From positions 1 to 22,105 of the IMG/VR virus record IMGVR_UViG_3300048838_000684: DNA of 22,105 nucleotides; one strand, given 5' to 3'. Made by a program: the position numbers and the translations under genes. The notes beneath the pieces were generated by a model. That model was not told the origin of the DNA. It saw nothing but the letters and a program-made list of their open reading frames with translations, and made no database searches. Of this stretch, positions 11,571 to 18,795 are shown one piece after another. Position 1 is the first letter of the stretch. Each line of letters begins with the position of its first letter. The stretch is from a virus.

Positions 11571-14500
11571 ATGGCCACCATGCAACGAGCTGTCCACGTC
11601 GCCCGCAACCTGCTGCCGGGCGTCCCGAACTTCTTGCTCGGGCTGGTGATCACCGCCCTCGCGCTCTGCGCAGCCGTCAACGCACAGACCGTGCGGGTGG
11701 CCAACTACTCGCACCTGCCCTTCGACGGCTGGCACCGCACGACGGTCGACACGAAGCCGGCACACGCAGCCGGCACGCTGCCAGATGGCACCCGCTACGT
11801 CCTGGGCCGGCAGCTCGGCCTGGCGGTCTGGGCGGTCGACCTGCACCTGACGATGACGCCGGGCGAGGAGCGGGCCGTGCGCCTCGAGCTCGCGACCGCG
11901 TCGCCGCCTCCTGCCCTGCCGCTGCCGGGCGACCCGATCGGCCACTTCGGCGGCTGGGCGACCTTCGGTGGCGTGCCCATGTCGATCATCGGCCTGGAGG
12001 CAGACGGCGCCGCCTGGAACGTCCATCTGCGTAGCCGCGTGGGCCGCACGTTCGTGTGCGACGTGTGGCTTGACTGGCGGCCGGACGAGCCGTGGCTGGC
12101 TGCCGGCGAGATCCTGCTGACCTCGAGCAACCCGTCCGTCCCTGACGTGATCGAGGCCGTGCCTGCTGGTGGGCTGGCGTTCAGCTTCGGCGATGGCATG
12201 GTGTTCGGCAACCAACCGGCCGTTCCGGGTACTTCGTTCGCCGATGGCCAGGGCCGCGCGACGCCCATCACGGTGGCGTGGCCGCGCCATGCGCCGAGCG
12301 GCGAGCGATGGCTGTCGACCGTGCCGGCGGCCGTGAACCTGACGACGTGCGCCGTTGGCATCGCCAGGCTGTGGCCCGGTGGCAACCCTCGGCTGCCTCC
12401 GGGCCTGAACACGGTGGCATGGACGCAGCAGAGGTGGAACGAGGCTCTGAGCCGCATGCGCAGTTGGGTGCCGGGTGTGATGGGAGCCAACGCCAGCAGC
12501 ACGGACACCGGCGCGCAGGGCGACCAAGTGTGGGTGGCCGGCGAGTGCATGGCAGGGCTCGGCCCGGAGAAGGTCGCCTACATCTCGGCCCTCAAGATGT
12601 TCGCGCGGCCGGCGCACCACCGGCGCCCGGACGGCTCGCTGCTGGACCCTGCCGTAGAGCATCCCGGCGTTCAGTTCTGGCAGGCTCGCCCGCACCAGCA
12701 GAGCACGCACGACCTGCTCGGCAAGGCACGCGGCATCGACTCGGTGGATACCAACGGATGGTGGGGCCCGGACCGCGAGCACTGGCTCTACAACACGGTT
12801 GCCGCAGCCGCGCGGCTCACGGGCTCGCGGGCGTTGCAGTGCGAGATGTCGCACCAGGCCCTGCTGTTCCTCGCCAGTGAGGTGCTTCCCGGTCCAGGCC
12901 ACGGCCAGTGGGTGACCGCCGGCCCGGACAGTCCGCGCGCCGTTGGCTGGGCCTGCCTGCTGGCGCTGCACCTGTGGCACGACCTGGAGGACCGGCCGCT
13001 TGCCGCTCGCGTGCGCCAGCGGATCATCGACCGCTTCCAGCAGGTCTACCTGCCGGCGTTCGGCTCGGCGCCCGGCGACGTGTGGGACGTGCGCACCAAC
13101 GACCCGCGCCTCGGCACCGGCTCCCGCTGGATGCCGTGGCAGCAGTCGGTCGGCGCCTACGGGCTCGACCGGCTGGGCGTGGCGTTCGGCATCCCTGCTG
13201 CGCGTGACCTCGGCCTGCGGGCCGCCAAGGCCGTCCTGCGGGACGCGGTCTACCAGACGGGCGGGCGGTGGCAGTGCTACAGCAACGTCGCCATCGACGG
13301 CGGGGTGCCCGAGCCATGGAACGGCTACTGGCTGTTCGGCATGCCGATGGCCGTCGCCACCGTGCTCGCCCACGAGCCGCAGAACGAGAAGGCCAGGGCC
13401 GTGTGGGCGCAGATGCTGGTGGACGCCGTGCAGCCGGGCGAGGTGTCGTGGCTGCCGCCTGAGACCGTGCTGGCACCCGTTCAGCAGACCGGCGCCACGA
13501 GCGTCACGCAGCGCGGCATCACCTGGACGTTCGCCTCGGCGCGGCCCGTGGGCCAGTTCTGCAACGGCGACTGGTGGGTGGTCGGGCCGGTGACGGTGAC
13601 GGGCATCACGCCGGGGCTGCAGACCGCGAACGGACGCACCACCGGCGGCAGCATGCTCAACCCGCTCCCGCTCGCCAGCGGCCGGCAGGGCTATGACTCG
13701 CATCTGTTCGCGCCCTACCTCGGCGACGAGACGGGACAACCGCGCTGGCGTCCCGAGATGTCCCTGCAGGTCCCGGCGACCATCACCACGGGCAGCATCG
13801 TCTCGACCGTGCCGCAGTTCGGCCCTGCCGGCGACCAAGTGTCGGTGCTCAAGACCGCGTGCGTGCTCACCGTGCTCGCCTCTGCGCCGCCGGCCGATGC
13901 CTTCCGGCCAGCCTACGCCGGCACCGATAAGAGCATCCCGGCCGTTTTGAGCGACGTGGATTGGAGCGCGCTCCAAACTCTGGCGCCGGCACCCGGCATG
14001 CCCGACATGGCGGCGACGCTCGCGCGCTTCCAGGGCAGCGTCTGGCTGGACCACTTCCCGAGTTGGACCTCGCGCTACATGCACCCGGTTGACGGGCTGC
14101 CGGACTACTACCGGGGGTTCTCGACCGTCATCGGCAACGCAGCCCTCGCGGTCAACTGCTCCGGCGTACCGGCAACCGTTAGGCAATCGCTAACAGTTGC
14201 CCTGTGCCAGATGGGCATCGACAACCACCGCCACATGCAGCTCGGCGCGCGCTGGGGCGTCAACGGCCACTGCAACGGCCGCAAGTTCCCGATCCTGTTC
14301 GCCGGTCGCATGCTCGGCGATGCCGAGATGTTGTCTGCCGGCGTCACCTACGCGCCCACGATGACGCGGCCCGGCGGCCCCGGCGTCGTGCCGTTCAGTG
14401 AGGACGGGCAGACGTTCTACGTGCGCGAGACCTCGCCCGGCGTCTTCAACTGGGGCTTCGGCGGCTACACCGAGGCGCACGTGGGCCTGCCCGAGTGGGG

Positions 14501-14771
14501 CAACTTCCACCTGACCGGCAGCCCGACCGACTATCGCGAGTGGGCGAACGGCGCAGGCGACTACCGGCGCTGTTGCTCGGCGAACGGCTGGGCCGGCGTC
14601 ACGCTCGCCATGCGCGCGATGGCGCTACGGGACGCCTGGAATCAGCCGGCCTACTTCGATTACATGGACCGCTACATGCAGACCGAAGGCGGCCCTGGGA
14701 CGACCGAGTGGACGCGGGCCTGGGAGCCGTGGCAGGCGCGCATGTGGGACATGCACAGAGGAGGCTTGTGA
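11571..14771 (+). CDS. Very large exported protein, candidate (alpha/alpha)6-type carbohydrate-active enzyme
   Basis: This 1066-residue product is the largest in the window. Residues 1-38 look like a signal peptide: basic start, hydrophobic core FLLGLVITALALCAAV, cleavage likely after VNA. Residues about 40-230 are strand-rich (GHFGGWATFGGVPMSI, CDVWLDWRPDEPWLAAGE). A large central and C-terminal part is helical, with repeated Trp/Gly motifs: WNGYWLFGMPMAVATVL, NGDWWVVGPVTVTG (about 665-678), QGYDSH, MGIDNHRHMQLG and NGHCNGRKFPILFAGRML (about 899-916). The layout of a beta domain and helical toroid recalls polysaccharide lyases and related enzymes. The WWVVGPV and GRKFPILFAG blocks recall uncharacterised exported Planctomycetota proteins, from memory only. 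Catalytic residues not identified. Start could be ATG 11580. Overlaps the next ATG. Confidence 0.8.
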   Translation: MATMQRAVHVARNLLPGVPNFLLGLVITALALCAAVNAQTVRVANYSHLPFDGWHRTTVDTKPAHAAGTLPDGTRYVLGRQLGLAVWAVDLHLTMTPGEERAVRLELATASPPPALPLPGDPIGHFGGWATFGGVPMSIIGLEADGAAWNVHLRSRVGRTFVCDVWLDWRPDEPWLAAGEILLTSSNPSVPDVIEAVPAGGLAFSFGDGMVFGNQPAVPGTSFADGQGRATPITVAWPRHAPSGERWLSTVPAAVNLTTCAVGIARLWPGGNPRLPPGLNTVAWTQQRWNEALSRMRSWVPGVMGANASSTDTGAQGDQVWVAGECMAGLGPEKVAYISALKMFARPAHHRRPDGSLLDPAVEHPGVQFWQARPHQQSTHDLLGKARGIDSVDTNGWWGPDREHWLYNTVAAAARLTGSRALQCEMSHQALLFLASEVLPGPGHGQWVTAGPDSPRAVGWACLLALHLWHDLEDRPLAARVRQRIIDRFQQVYLPAFGSAPGDVWDVRTNDPRLGTGSRWMPWQQSVGAYGLDRLGVAFGIPAARDLGLRAAKAVLRDAVYQTGGRWQCYSNVAIDGGVPEPWNGYWLFGMPMAVATVLAHEPQNEKARAVWAQMLVDAVQPGEVSWLPPETVLAPVQQTGATSVTQRGITWTFASARPVGQFCNGDWWVVGPVTVTGITPGLQTANGRTTGGSMLNPLPLASGRQGYDSHLFAPYLGDETGQPRWRPEMSLQVPATITTGSIVSTVPQFGPAGDQVSVLKTACVLTVLASAPPADAFRPAYAGTDKSIPAVLSDVDWSALQTLAPAPGMPDMAATLARFQGSVWLDHFPSWTSRYMHPVDGLPDYYRGFSTVIGNAALAVNCSGVPATVRQSLTVALCQMGIDNHRHMQLGARWGVNGHCNGRKFPILFAGRMLGDAEMLSAGVTYAPTMTRPGGPGVVPFSEDGQTFYVRETSPGVFNWGFGGYTEAHVGLPEWGNFHLTGSPTDYREWANGAGDYRRCCSANGWAGVTLAMRAMALRDAWNQPAYFDYMDRYMQTEGGPGTTEWTRAWEPWQARMWDMHRGGL

Positions 14772-15052
14772 TGGCGGCGCGAAAGGTGTGGAAGTTCCCC
14801 GTCTTTGCCAACGACAACGTGATGATCCCTGCCGGAGCGCGGATCCTGATGATGGCCACACAGCCGCAGGGGTGGCACCTATGGGCAGAGGTGGACCCTG
14901 AGCAGCCAAAGGTCGCGAGGCGGGTTGCCATCATCGGGACCGGGTGGGATGTGCCGGAGAATCACACGCACATCCATTCGTGGATCGACGGCTACTTCGT
15001 GTGGCACGCCTACATTGAAGACGAGCCGGACATGCACCGGGGGGCGCTGTGA
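14771..15052 (+). CDS. Small phage protein of DUF7352-like type
   Basis: A 93-residue product starts at ATG 14771 (or GTG 14768) with a very strong ribosome site, AGAGGAGG at 14757-14764. The pattern is distinctive: KVWKFPVFANDNVMIPAGAR at the start, then ILMMATQPQGWHLWAEVDPE, RRVAIIGTGWDVPE and YFVWHAYIED. I recognise this order (K-x-W-K-F-P, P-x-G-A, G-x-x-x-L-W-A-x-V-D-P, I-x-G-T-G, V-W-H) from small phage proteins grouped as DUF7352, whose function is unknown. It is beta-rich and soluble. It immediately follows the large exported protein and begins a run of small genes. Confidence 0.65.
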   Translation: MAARKVWKFPVFANDNVMIPAGARILMMATQPQGWHLWAEVDPEQPKVARRVAIIGTGWDVPENHTHIHSWIDGYFVWHAYIEDEPDMHRGAL

Positions 15053-15327
15053 TGCTGACCGAGGCGAAGGCATGGGAGAACGACGCGCTCCACCTCGCGC
15101 ACTGCGGGCTGTGTGCGAACAGCGCCGTGCATTGCGCGTCCGGGCAGGCTGCGCGCAACGAGTGCTTCGAGGGCGAGTTCGTGCCGCCCACCCGCGACCC
15201 CGCTCTGCGCAAGGCGGCGCTGGATGCCGACCGAGCCCTCGCGCGATGGCAGGGCAGCAGCACGAATGCGGACTACGACGCCTTCTGCATGGCCATGGAC
15301 GCGCTGCGGGAGGAGTTGGCGAAGTGA
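15052..15327 (+). CDS. Small Cys-rich hypothetical protein (91 aa)
   Basis: The start is ATG 15052, or GTG 15049 which overlaps the preceding TGA as GTGA. An N-terminal Cys/His cluster (LHLAHCGLCANSAVHCASGQ, about residues 14-33, then NEC) looks like a small metal site. The remainder is helical and charged (RDPALRKAALDADRALARW and FCMAMDALREELAK). The end is encoded by a 19-base sequence that recurs at the end of the next gene and includes that gene's ribosome site. Similar Cys-headed helical proteins occur early in the window. No family recognised. Confidence 0.6.
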   Translation: MLTEAKAWENDALHLAHCGLCANSAVHCASGQAARNECFEGEFVPPTRDPALRKAALDADRALARWQGSSTNADYDAFCMAMDALREELAK

Positions 15328-15542
15328 CTCCACAAGACCAAGCCACCGCGAACAAGCTCCGCAAACTGCGCGAGACCTACGAGGCCGAGCGCAGCCGGAT
15401 CCTCGACGATCACATGGCGAAGCACTACCCAGGCAAGGACGGCCTGTGGATCCGCGCGGTGCGCGCGTCCATCGAAGTGGAGAGTTGGCCGGAGTGGAAG
15501 CGGCGCGCGTGCTACGCCCAGTCGGAGGAGTTGGCGAAGTGA
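15309..15542 (+). repeat. 19-base direct repeat at two gene ends (15309-15327 and 15524-15542)
   Basis: GGAGGAGTTGGCGAAGTGA occurs exactly twice, at 15309-15327 and 15524-15542. Each copy encodes the C-terminal EELAK plus stop, supplies GGAGGAG as a ribosome site, and contains the GTG of the following frame in the GTGA overlap. It works as a ready-made gene junction and may mark a past duplication or recombination point. Confidence 0.7.
15324..15542 (+). CDS. Small helical hypothetical protein (72 aa)
   Basis: A GTG at 15324, inside the GTGA overlap with the previous stop, follows GGAGGAG at 15309-15315. The product is highly charged and helical: TANKLRKLRETYEAERSRIL, then a middle segment HMAKHYPGKDGLWIRAVRAS and a Trp/Arg-rich end SWPEWKRRACY. 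The composition suits a small dimeric helical protein, possibly nucleic-acid-binding, but no motif settles this. The C-terminus EELAK and stop are encoded by the second copy of the 19-base junction repeat. Not recognised. Confidence 0.6.
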   Translation: MTPQDQATANKLRKLRETYEAERSRILDDHMAKHYPGKDGLWIRAVRASIEVESWPEWKRRACYAQSEELAK

Positions 15543-15598
15543 GCCAATCGCAAACGAGCGATAACCGCCCACAACGCGCCCAAACCGATCACCTATGA
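15539..15598 (+). CDS. Possible 19-codon mini-gene
   Basis: A frame from GTG 15539 to TGA 15596-15598 encodes 19 residues (VSQSQTSDNRPQRAQTDHL). Its GTG sits in a GTGA overlap behind the GGAGGAG of the junction repeat, and its TGA overlaps the next ATG as ATGA. It therefore bridges what would otherwise be a 52-base gap with two perfect junctions. Third positions are much less GC-rich than in neighbouring genes, so the peptide may matter less than keeping ribosomes moving through the operon. Confidence 0.35.
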   Translation: MSQSQTSDNRPQRAQTDHL

Positions 15599-15777
15599 GC
15601 ACCATGCGCAAACAAGTCACATGGACCATCACCTCCGACACCGACGTGCCGCTGCGCGACCTGCGCAAGCCCGTCGCCGTGATGGTGCGCGACGGCCACC
15701 TCGCCGTCGAGGTCGAGACGGTCAAGACGCGGTGGCGCTACGTGCCGGAGATGGCGAAGCGGAGGAAGGGCAAGTGA
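15595..15777 (+). CDS. Small basic hypothetical protein (60 aa)
   Basis: Sixty residues from ATG 15595. Alternating hydrophobic residues (KQVTWTITSDTDVPL, PVAVMVRDGHLAVEVETV) predict a small beta fold, and the end is strongly basic (AKRRKGK). It starts in an ATGA overlap with the mini-frame upstream and ends in a GTGA overlap with the membrane-protein gene. A positively charged tail next to a membrane-protein gene could suggest RNA, DNA or membrane contact, but nothing is diagnostic. Function unknown. Confidence 0.6.
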   Translation: MSTMRKQVTWTITSDTDVPLRDLRKPVAVMVRDGHLAVEVETVKTRWRYVPEMAKRRKGK

Positions 15778-15968
15778 CCGCAACCGACTGGATCTTCCTC
15801 GCCACCTCATCCACCCTCGTGGCCCTCGTCCTGTTCTTCGCCGTGCAGGCCGCGCGCTGGCGTCGCCTCTACGTCGCGTCCCTGCGCATGTGGGCCGCCG
15901 ACAAGCTCCTGCGCCACCTGCAAGACGCCGAGCGGGAGACGGCCCGGCGCTACACGTCAAGGAACTGA
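15774..15968 (+). CDS. Small single-span membrane protein (64 aa)
   Basis: The start is GTG 15774 in a GTGA overlap. Residues 5-27 (DWIFLATSSTLVALVLFFAV and on) form one clear transmembrane segment. It is followed at once by a basic stretch (RWRRLYVASLR) and a helical, charged C-terminal part (KLLRHLQDAERETARRY). The positive residues after the span would place the C-terminus in the cytoplasm by the positive-inside rule. The size and layout resemble phage holins or spanin-like proteins. However, only one span is present and no endolysin gene is adjacent, so a lysis role is a guess. Confidence 0.6.
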   Translation: MTATDWIFLATSSTLVALVLFFAVQAARWRRLYVASLRMWAADKLLRHLQDAERETARRYTSRN

Positions 15969-16213
15969 TGCCCTACGACTTCGCCGAGCTAGAGCACCTG
16001 CTCAACGTCGTCCAGGAGGTCGCCGACGACTGCGGCCGGTCGCGCCTGCACATCATCGTCACCAACAAGGACACCGACGAACGCCGCGAACTCTCGGCCG
16101 CCTACCACCCGCAGGAGTTGGCCAGCCAGATCCGCGAGGCGCTGCGGCGCTCGGCGCAGGTCGATGCGCTGGTCACGCTCGGCCGCGCCATCGTGCAGGC
16201 GGAGGCCGAGTGA
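15968..16213 (+). CDS. Small hypothetical protein (81 aa)
   Basis: ATG 15968 overlaps the previous TGA. The product is helical at both ends (FAELEHLLNVVQEVADD and QIREALRRSAQVDALVTLGR) with a short strand region in the middle (RLHIIVTNKDTDERREL), giving a plausible alpha-beta-alpha miniprotein. No Cys cluster, membrane span or catalytic motif is visible. The stop overlaps the next GTG as GTGA. Not recognised. Confidence 0.6.
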   Translation: MPYDFAELEHLLNVVQEVADDCGRSRLHIIVTNKDTDERRELSAAYHPQELASQIREALRRSAQVDALVTLGRAIVQAEAE

Positions 16214-16479
16214 GCAGGGCCACGAAGCGAGGGCGGTCCATCGCCGAATACGCCAAGACGGCGAAACGGCCGCCGAGCAAGCGGTGCTCCACCTGCCGCG
16301 ACAAGGTGCTCGCGGCCCACGTCCTCGACTTCATCAAGCTGCGCGAGTCGCCCGAGCACCGGACGTGGCAGACGTGGCCGTGGTTCCGCGACTTCCTGCG
16401 CGACGAGCACGGTATCGACGTGGTGAGCGTGACGACGCTCTACAACCACATTCGCAACTGCCTGGGGCGCACATGGTGA
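16210..16479 (+). CDS. Small basic protein with HTH-like C-terminus
   Basis: This 89-residue product starts at GTG 16210. The first 15 residues (SRATKRGRSIAEYAK) closely resemble the start of the next protein (VKRTKKGRNLTEYLA). A C-x2-C pair (CSTC) follows. Then come a helical segment (KVLAAHVLDFIKLRES) and a Trp-rich region (TWQTWPWFRDFLRDEHG). It ends with VSVTTLYNHIRNCLG, which looks like the recognition half of a helix-turn-helix. The protein is probably DNA-binding, and a later C-terminal Cys could complete a metal site. It overlaps the metallophosphoesterase gene by seven bases, so the two are likely made together. Family not recognised. Confidence 0.6.
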   Translation: MSRATKRGRSIAEYAKTAKRPPSKRCSTCRDKVLAAHVLDFIKLRESPEHRTWQTWPWFRDFLRDEHGIDVVSVTTLYNHIRNCLGRTW

Positions 16480-17792
16480 AGCGCACCAAGAAGGGCCGCA
16501 ACCTGACGGAATACCTCGCCGCGCCCGAGAACGTCATCAAGAACGAGCGCGAGCGCGCCAAGCTCCAAGAGCGCAAGGCACGCGAGGCCGCGCGGCAGGC
16601 GCAGATCCTCGCCGGCAAGCGCAAGACGCCGCCGACCGTCGAGGACATGCTCGCCGACATCGTCCGCGTGGCCGAGGATCCCGACAGCAACCCCATCGGC
16701 CACACCACGCGCAGCATCAGCCGGGCGCGCTACGAGCAGTTCGGCCACTTCCCTGTCCTGTTCGTCGACCGGCAGTTCGGCCAGTGGAACCACGCGCTGG
16801 GAGCCGCCGGCCTGCGCGACAAGGTGGGCACACAGCTCTGGCGCCGCAACAGGGCCAAGGAATCGCGCCGCGAGCACGCGCAACGATACTTCGAGCGCCA
16901 CGTGCTGCCGTACGTCGCGCACCAGGAAGACTATCGCCGGCTGCACAAGCCATACCTGCTGCTGTCCATCAGCGACCTGCACGCGCAGTGGCTGTGCCCG
17001 TTCGTGTTCTCGGCGTTCCTGCAAGCCATCCGCGACCTGCGGCCAAACGGCGTGCTGGTCAACGGCGACTGGATCGACGGCAGCGAGATCAGCCGGCACC
17101 AGAAGATCCCAGGGTGGACGGTGCCGCTGGTTGACGAGTTGTCGTTCGCGCGCGCGATGTTCCGCCGCATCCGGCAGGCGATGGGCGACGATGGCGACCT
17201 GTTCGTAGTCGACGGCAACCACGACCCGACGACGCGGCTGGCCAACTACCTCGCGCACGTAGCGCCCGCCATCGCCAACATGCCCGAGCTACGGGTTGAC
17301 AACCTGCTGGGCCTCGGCGATGCCGGCGTGCGCATCATGCAGGGCGGTTCGATCCTGTCGCCGAAGGGCCAGGAGGACGCGAAGCCCGGGTTCCTGCTGT
17401 GGGACTTCTACCGCATCCACCACGGCACACGGCTCGGCTCGGACCCGGCACGGCTCGAGCTCCGCGACGCCGGCCGCAGCGGGCAGAGCGGGCACGTGCA
17501 CCGCGCGTCGCTGGCGTTCGGCACCACTGAGCGCGACGAGGGCCTGTCGTGGATGTGCACGCCGATGGCGAGCCGGCACGAGGTCGGGCGGTCCTACATG
17601 CACGGCACGACCACGGGCTGGCAGCGCGGGTTTGGCGTCGCCTGGCTCTACCCTGACGGGACGGTGCACCAGTATCCGGTGGTGGTCAGCGGCTCACCGG
17701 AGCGGATCACGGTCGAGGGCCACGTCTACACGCGGGCGAAGGGTGCGGACGACCCGGAGCCGCGGGGCAACTGGCTGGAGTTGGTGGCGTGA
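16473..17792 (+). CDS. Metallophosphoesterase with N-terminal DNA-binding-type domain
   Basis: This 439-residue protein has the complete calcineurin-like metal site: SDLH (167-170, Asp168 and His170), NGDWID (197-202, Asp199), GNHD (248-251, Asn249 and His250), HHG (316-318) and GHVH (340-343). It should be a two-metal phosphodiesterase or phosphatase. The substrate is unknown, though DNA or nucleotides are plausible. Residues about 53-113 (PTVEDMLADIVRVAED then RQFGQWNHALGAAGL) match the shape of the homing-endonuclease-associated repeat, which contacts DNA. A basic N-terminus (KRTKKGRNLTEY) is shared with the upstream gene, and charged helices link the parts. Start is ATG 16473. GTG 16476 is a close alternative. 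Confidence 0.85.
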   Translation: MVKRTKKGRNLTEYLAAPENVIKNERERAKLQERKAREAARQAQILAGKRKTPPTVEDMLADIVRVAEDPDSNPIGHTTRSISRARYEQFGHFPVLFVDRQFGQWNHALGAAGLRDKVGTQLWRRNRAKESRREHAQRYFERHVLPYVAHQEDYRRLHKPYLLLSISDLHAQWLCPFVFSAFLQAIRDLRPNGVLVNGDWIDGSEISRHQKIPGWTVPLVDELSFARAMFRRIRQAMGDDGDLFVVDGNHDPTTRLANYLAHVAPAIANMPELRVDNLLGLGDAGVRIMQGGSILSPKGQEDAKPGFLLWDFYRIHHGTRLGSDPARLELRDAGRSGQSGHVHRASLAFGTTERDEGLSWMCTPMASRHEVGRSYMHGTTTGWQRGFGVAWLYPDGTVHQYPVVVSGSPERITVEGHVYTRAKGADDPEPRGNWLELVA

Positions 17793-18094
17793 CCTTCGAG
17801 CACATGCTCAAGCGCCTGCGCGCGTCGGCGCCGCCTCTGCTGCCCGTCCGCGTCTACGTCCGCGACCGTCTCGGCGATGCCCTCGGCGACACGTCGCTGG
17901 AGCGCAAGGGCAAGCGCCCGTCACACTTCGTCATCCGCATCCGACGCGCCAGCCTGCAGGTCATGCGGGACACGCTGCTCCACGAGTGGGCGCACGCGAT
18001 CGCCTGGCGCGACGGACACGAGACCGTATGTGACCATGACCCCGAGTGGGCGCTCGCCTACTCGCGGGTCTACCAGTTGATCGTCGAACAATGA
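17789..18094 (+). CDS. SprT-like zinc metalloprotease (small)
   Basis: This 101-residue protein starts at GTG 17789 (GTGA overlap) and carries LLHEWAHAIAW, that is the HExxH zinc-protease motif at 65-69. A second His follows in CDHDPEW (His83), the typical spacing for the third ligand of SprT-like domains. The preceding strand region (SHFVIRIRRASLQVMRDT) also fits. It is shorter than full-length SprT and lacks the C-terminal zinc ribbon. SprT/Spartan enzymes cleave proteins cross-linked to DNA. In phages the target is not known. Its place beside the metallophosphoesterase suggests a DNA-processing set ahead of packaging. Confidence 0.78.
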   Translation: MTFEHMLKRLRASAPPLLPVRVYVRDRLGDALGDTSLERKGKRPSHFVIRIRRASLQVMRDTLLHEWAHAIAWRDGHETVCDHDPEWALAYSRVYQLIVEQ

Positions 18095-18333
18095 ACCCAC
18101 TGCACCACCCCGCCTTCCACCGCTTCGAGGCCAACGTCGCCAAACGCCTGTCCGCCGGTGTCGTCGAATACGGCGACGCCAGCATGCGCAAGCCGTCCGT
18201 CGCCCTCATCGAAGAGGTGCAGCAGGAACTGGAGGACGTGACCGGCTGGTCGGCGATCCTGTGGCTGCGCCTGGAGAACATCAAGGCGATGGCCGAGGCG
18301 GTGGATCCGGCGCCGCAGGAAGACTGCGCGTAG
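18091..18333 (+). CDS. MazG-like hypothetical protein (80 aa)
   Basis: ATG 18091 overlaps the previous TGA. The protein is helical and contains GVVEYGDASMRKPSVALIEE followed by a Glu/Asp-rich stretch EEVQQELEDVTGW (41-53). Phage MazG-like all-alpha NTP pyrophosphohydrolases have the same order: EYGD, then a helix with EE-x3-E-x2-D. These remove nucleoside triphosphates such as dUTP-like or alarmone substrates. The second acidic helix of full MazG is not obvious, and the protein is short, so activity is uncertain. It is the last gene before the late-motif copy at 18344. Confidence 0.5.
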   Translation: MNPLHHPAFHRFEANVAKRLSAGVVEYGDASMRKPSVALIEEVQQELEDVTGWSAILWLRLENIKAMAEAVDPAPQEDCA

Positions 18334-18343
18334 GCGAGACGTA

Positions 18344-18370
18344 GCGAACCCTCAGAATCCTGATTGCATC
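18344..18370 (+). promoter_or_regulatory. Late motif, copy at 18344
   Basis: GCGAACCCTCAGAATC then CTGATTGCATC lies in the 54-base gap between the MazG-like gene and the packaging module. From the end of GAATC it is 28 bases to ATG 18388, which lacks a strong ribosome site. At 20-25 bases past GAATC it shares GATGGC with the copy at 11535. Confidence 0.6.
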
Positions 18371-18387
18371 CGCTGCCTGATGGCGGC

Positions 18388-18795
18388 ATGACCGAGAACC
18401 AGGCCACCGAGGCAGTCCCCCAGACTCAAGCCGAAGCCCCACGCACGAAGCTGCTGCGCGTCAACATGCCGCAGCTCCTCGCGACGCTGGTCAACTACAC
18501 CGCGCCGGCCAACATCGCGCTCAACGTCGCCTTCGAGGAGCACCGCGATGCGCACCCGTCCGGCGACGCGATCGCCGATGTGCTGCACTTCCAGGCCGTC
18601 GAGCAGTGGTGCCATGAGAACCCGTCGGACGCCGCGCGCATCGTGCTCTGCGCCGTCTACCTCGCCAACGGCCGCTTCGTCGCCCAGGAGCAGATGCCGC
18701 CGGAAGAGCCCGATTCCGCCGCGACCGGAGAGCCGCAGCCGGAGGCGGAAGGCCAGGCCCAGCCTGCAGAGGGATCGGCCGCCGATCCCGGCTGA
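18388..18795 (+). CDS. Hypothetical protein, first gene of packaging module
   Basis: A 135-residue product. I chose ATG 18388. An in-frame TTG at 18364 lies inside the late motif. After a polar N-terminus rich in Gln/Glu/Thr there is a helical core: LRVNMPQLLATLVNYT, ANIALNVAFEEHRDA, IADVLHFQAVEQWCHEN and ARIVLCAVYLANGRF. The C-terminal 35 residues are a low-complexity acidic Pro/Glu/Ala tail. No family is recognised. Position directly before the small terminase suggests a packaging or head-assembly accessory. Its stop overlaps the terminase start as ATGA. Confidence 0.65.
   Translation: MTENQATEAVPQTQAEAPRTKLLRVNMPQLLATLVNYTAPANIALNVAFEEHRDAHPSGDAIADVLHFQAVEQWCHENPSDAARIVLCAVYLANGRFVAQEQMPPEEPDSAATGEPQPEAEGQAQPAEGSAADPG

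Noticed and set aside
11555-11590. TTGACA at 11555 and 20755 as ordinary housekeeping -35 boxes
   Set aside because: No -10-like hexamer occurs at 16-18 bases in either place, and the copies at 8237 and 18344 lack TTGACA, so the conserved GCGAACC...GAATC core is the more meaningful signal.
11193-14186. Minus-strand open frame of 997 codons opposite the large exported protein
   Set aside because: It is a shadow frame. Its sequence is Arg/His/Gly/Val-rich with no folded-looking segments, and the plus strand has the signal peptide and aromatic motifs. GC-rich genes routinely leave the opposite strand open.
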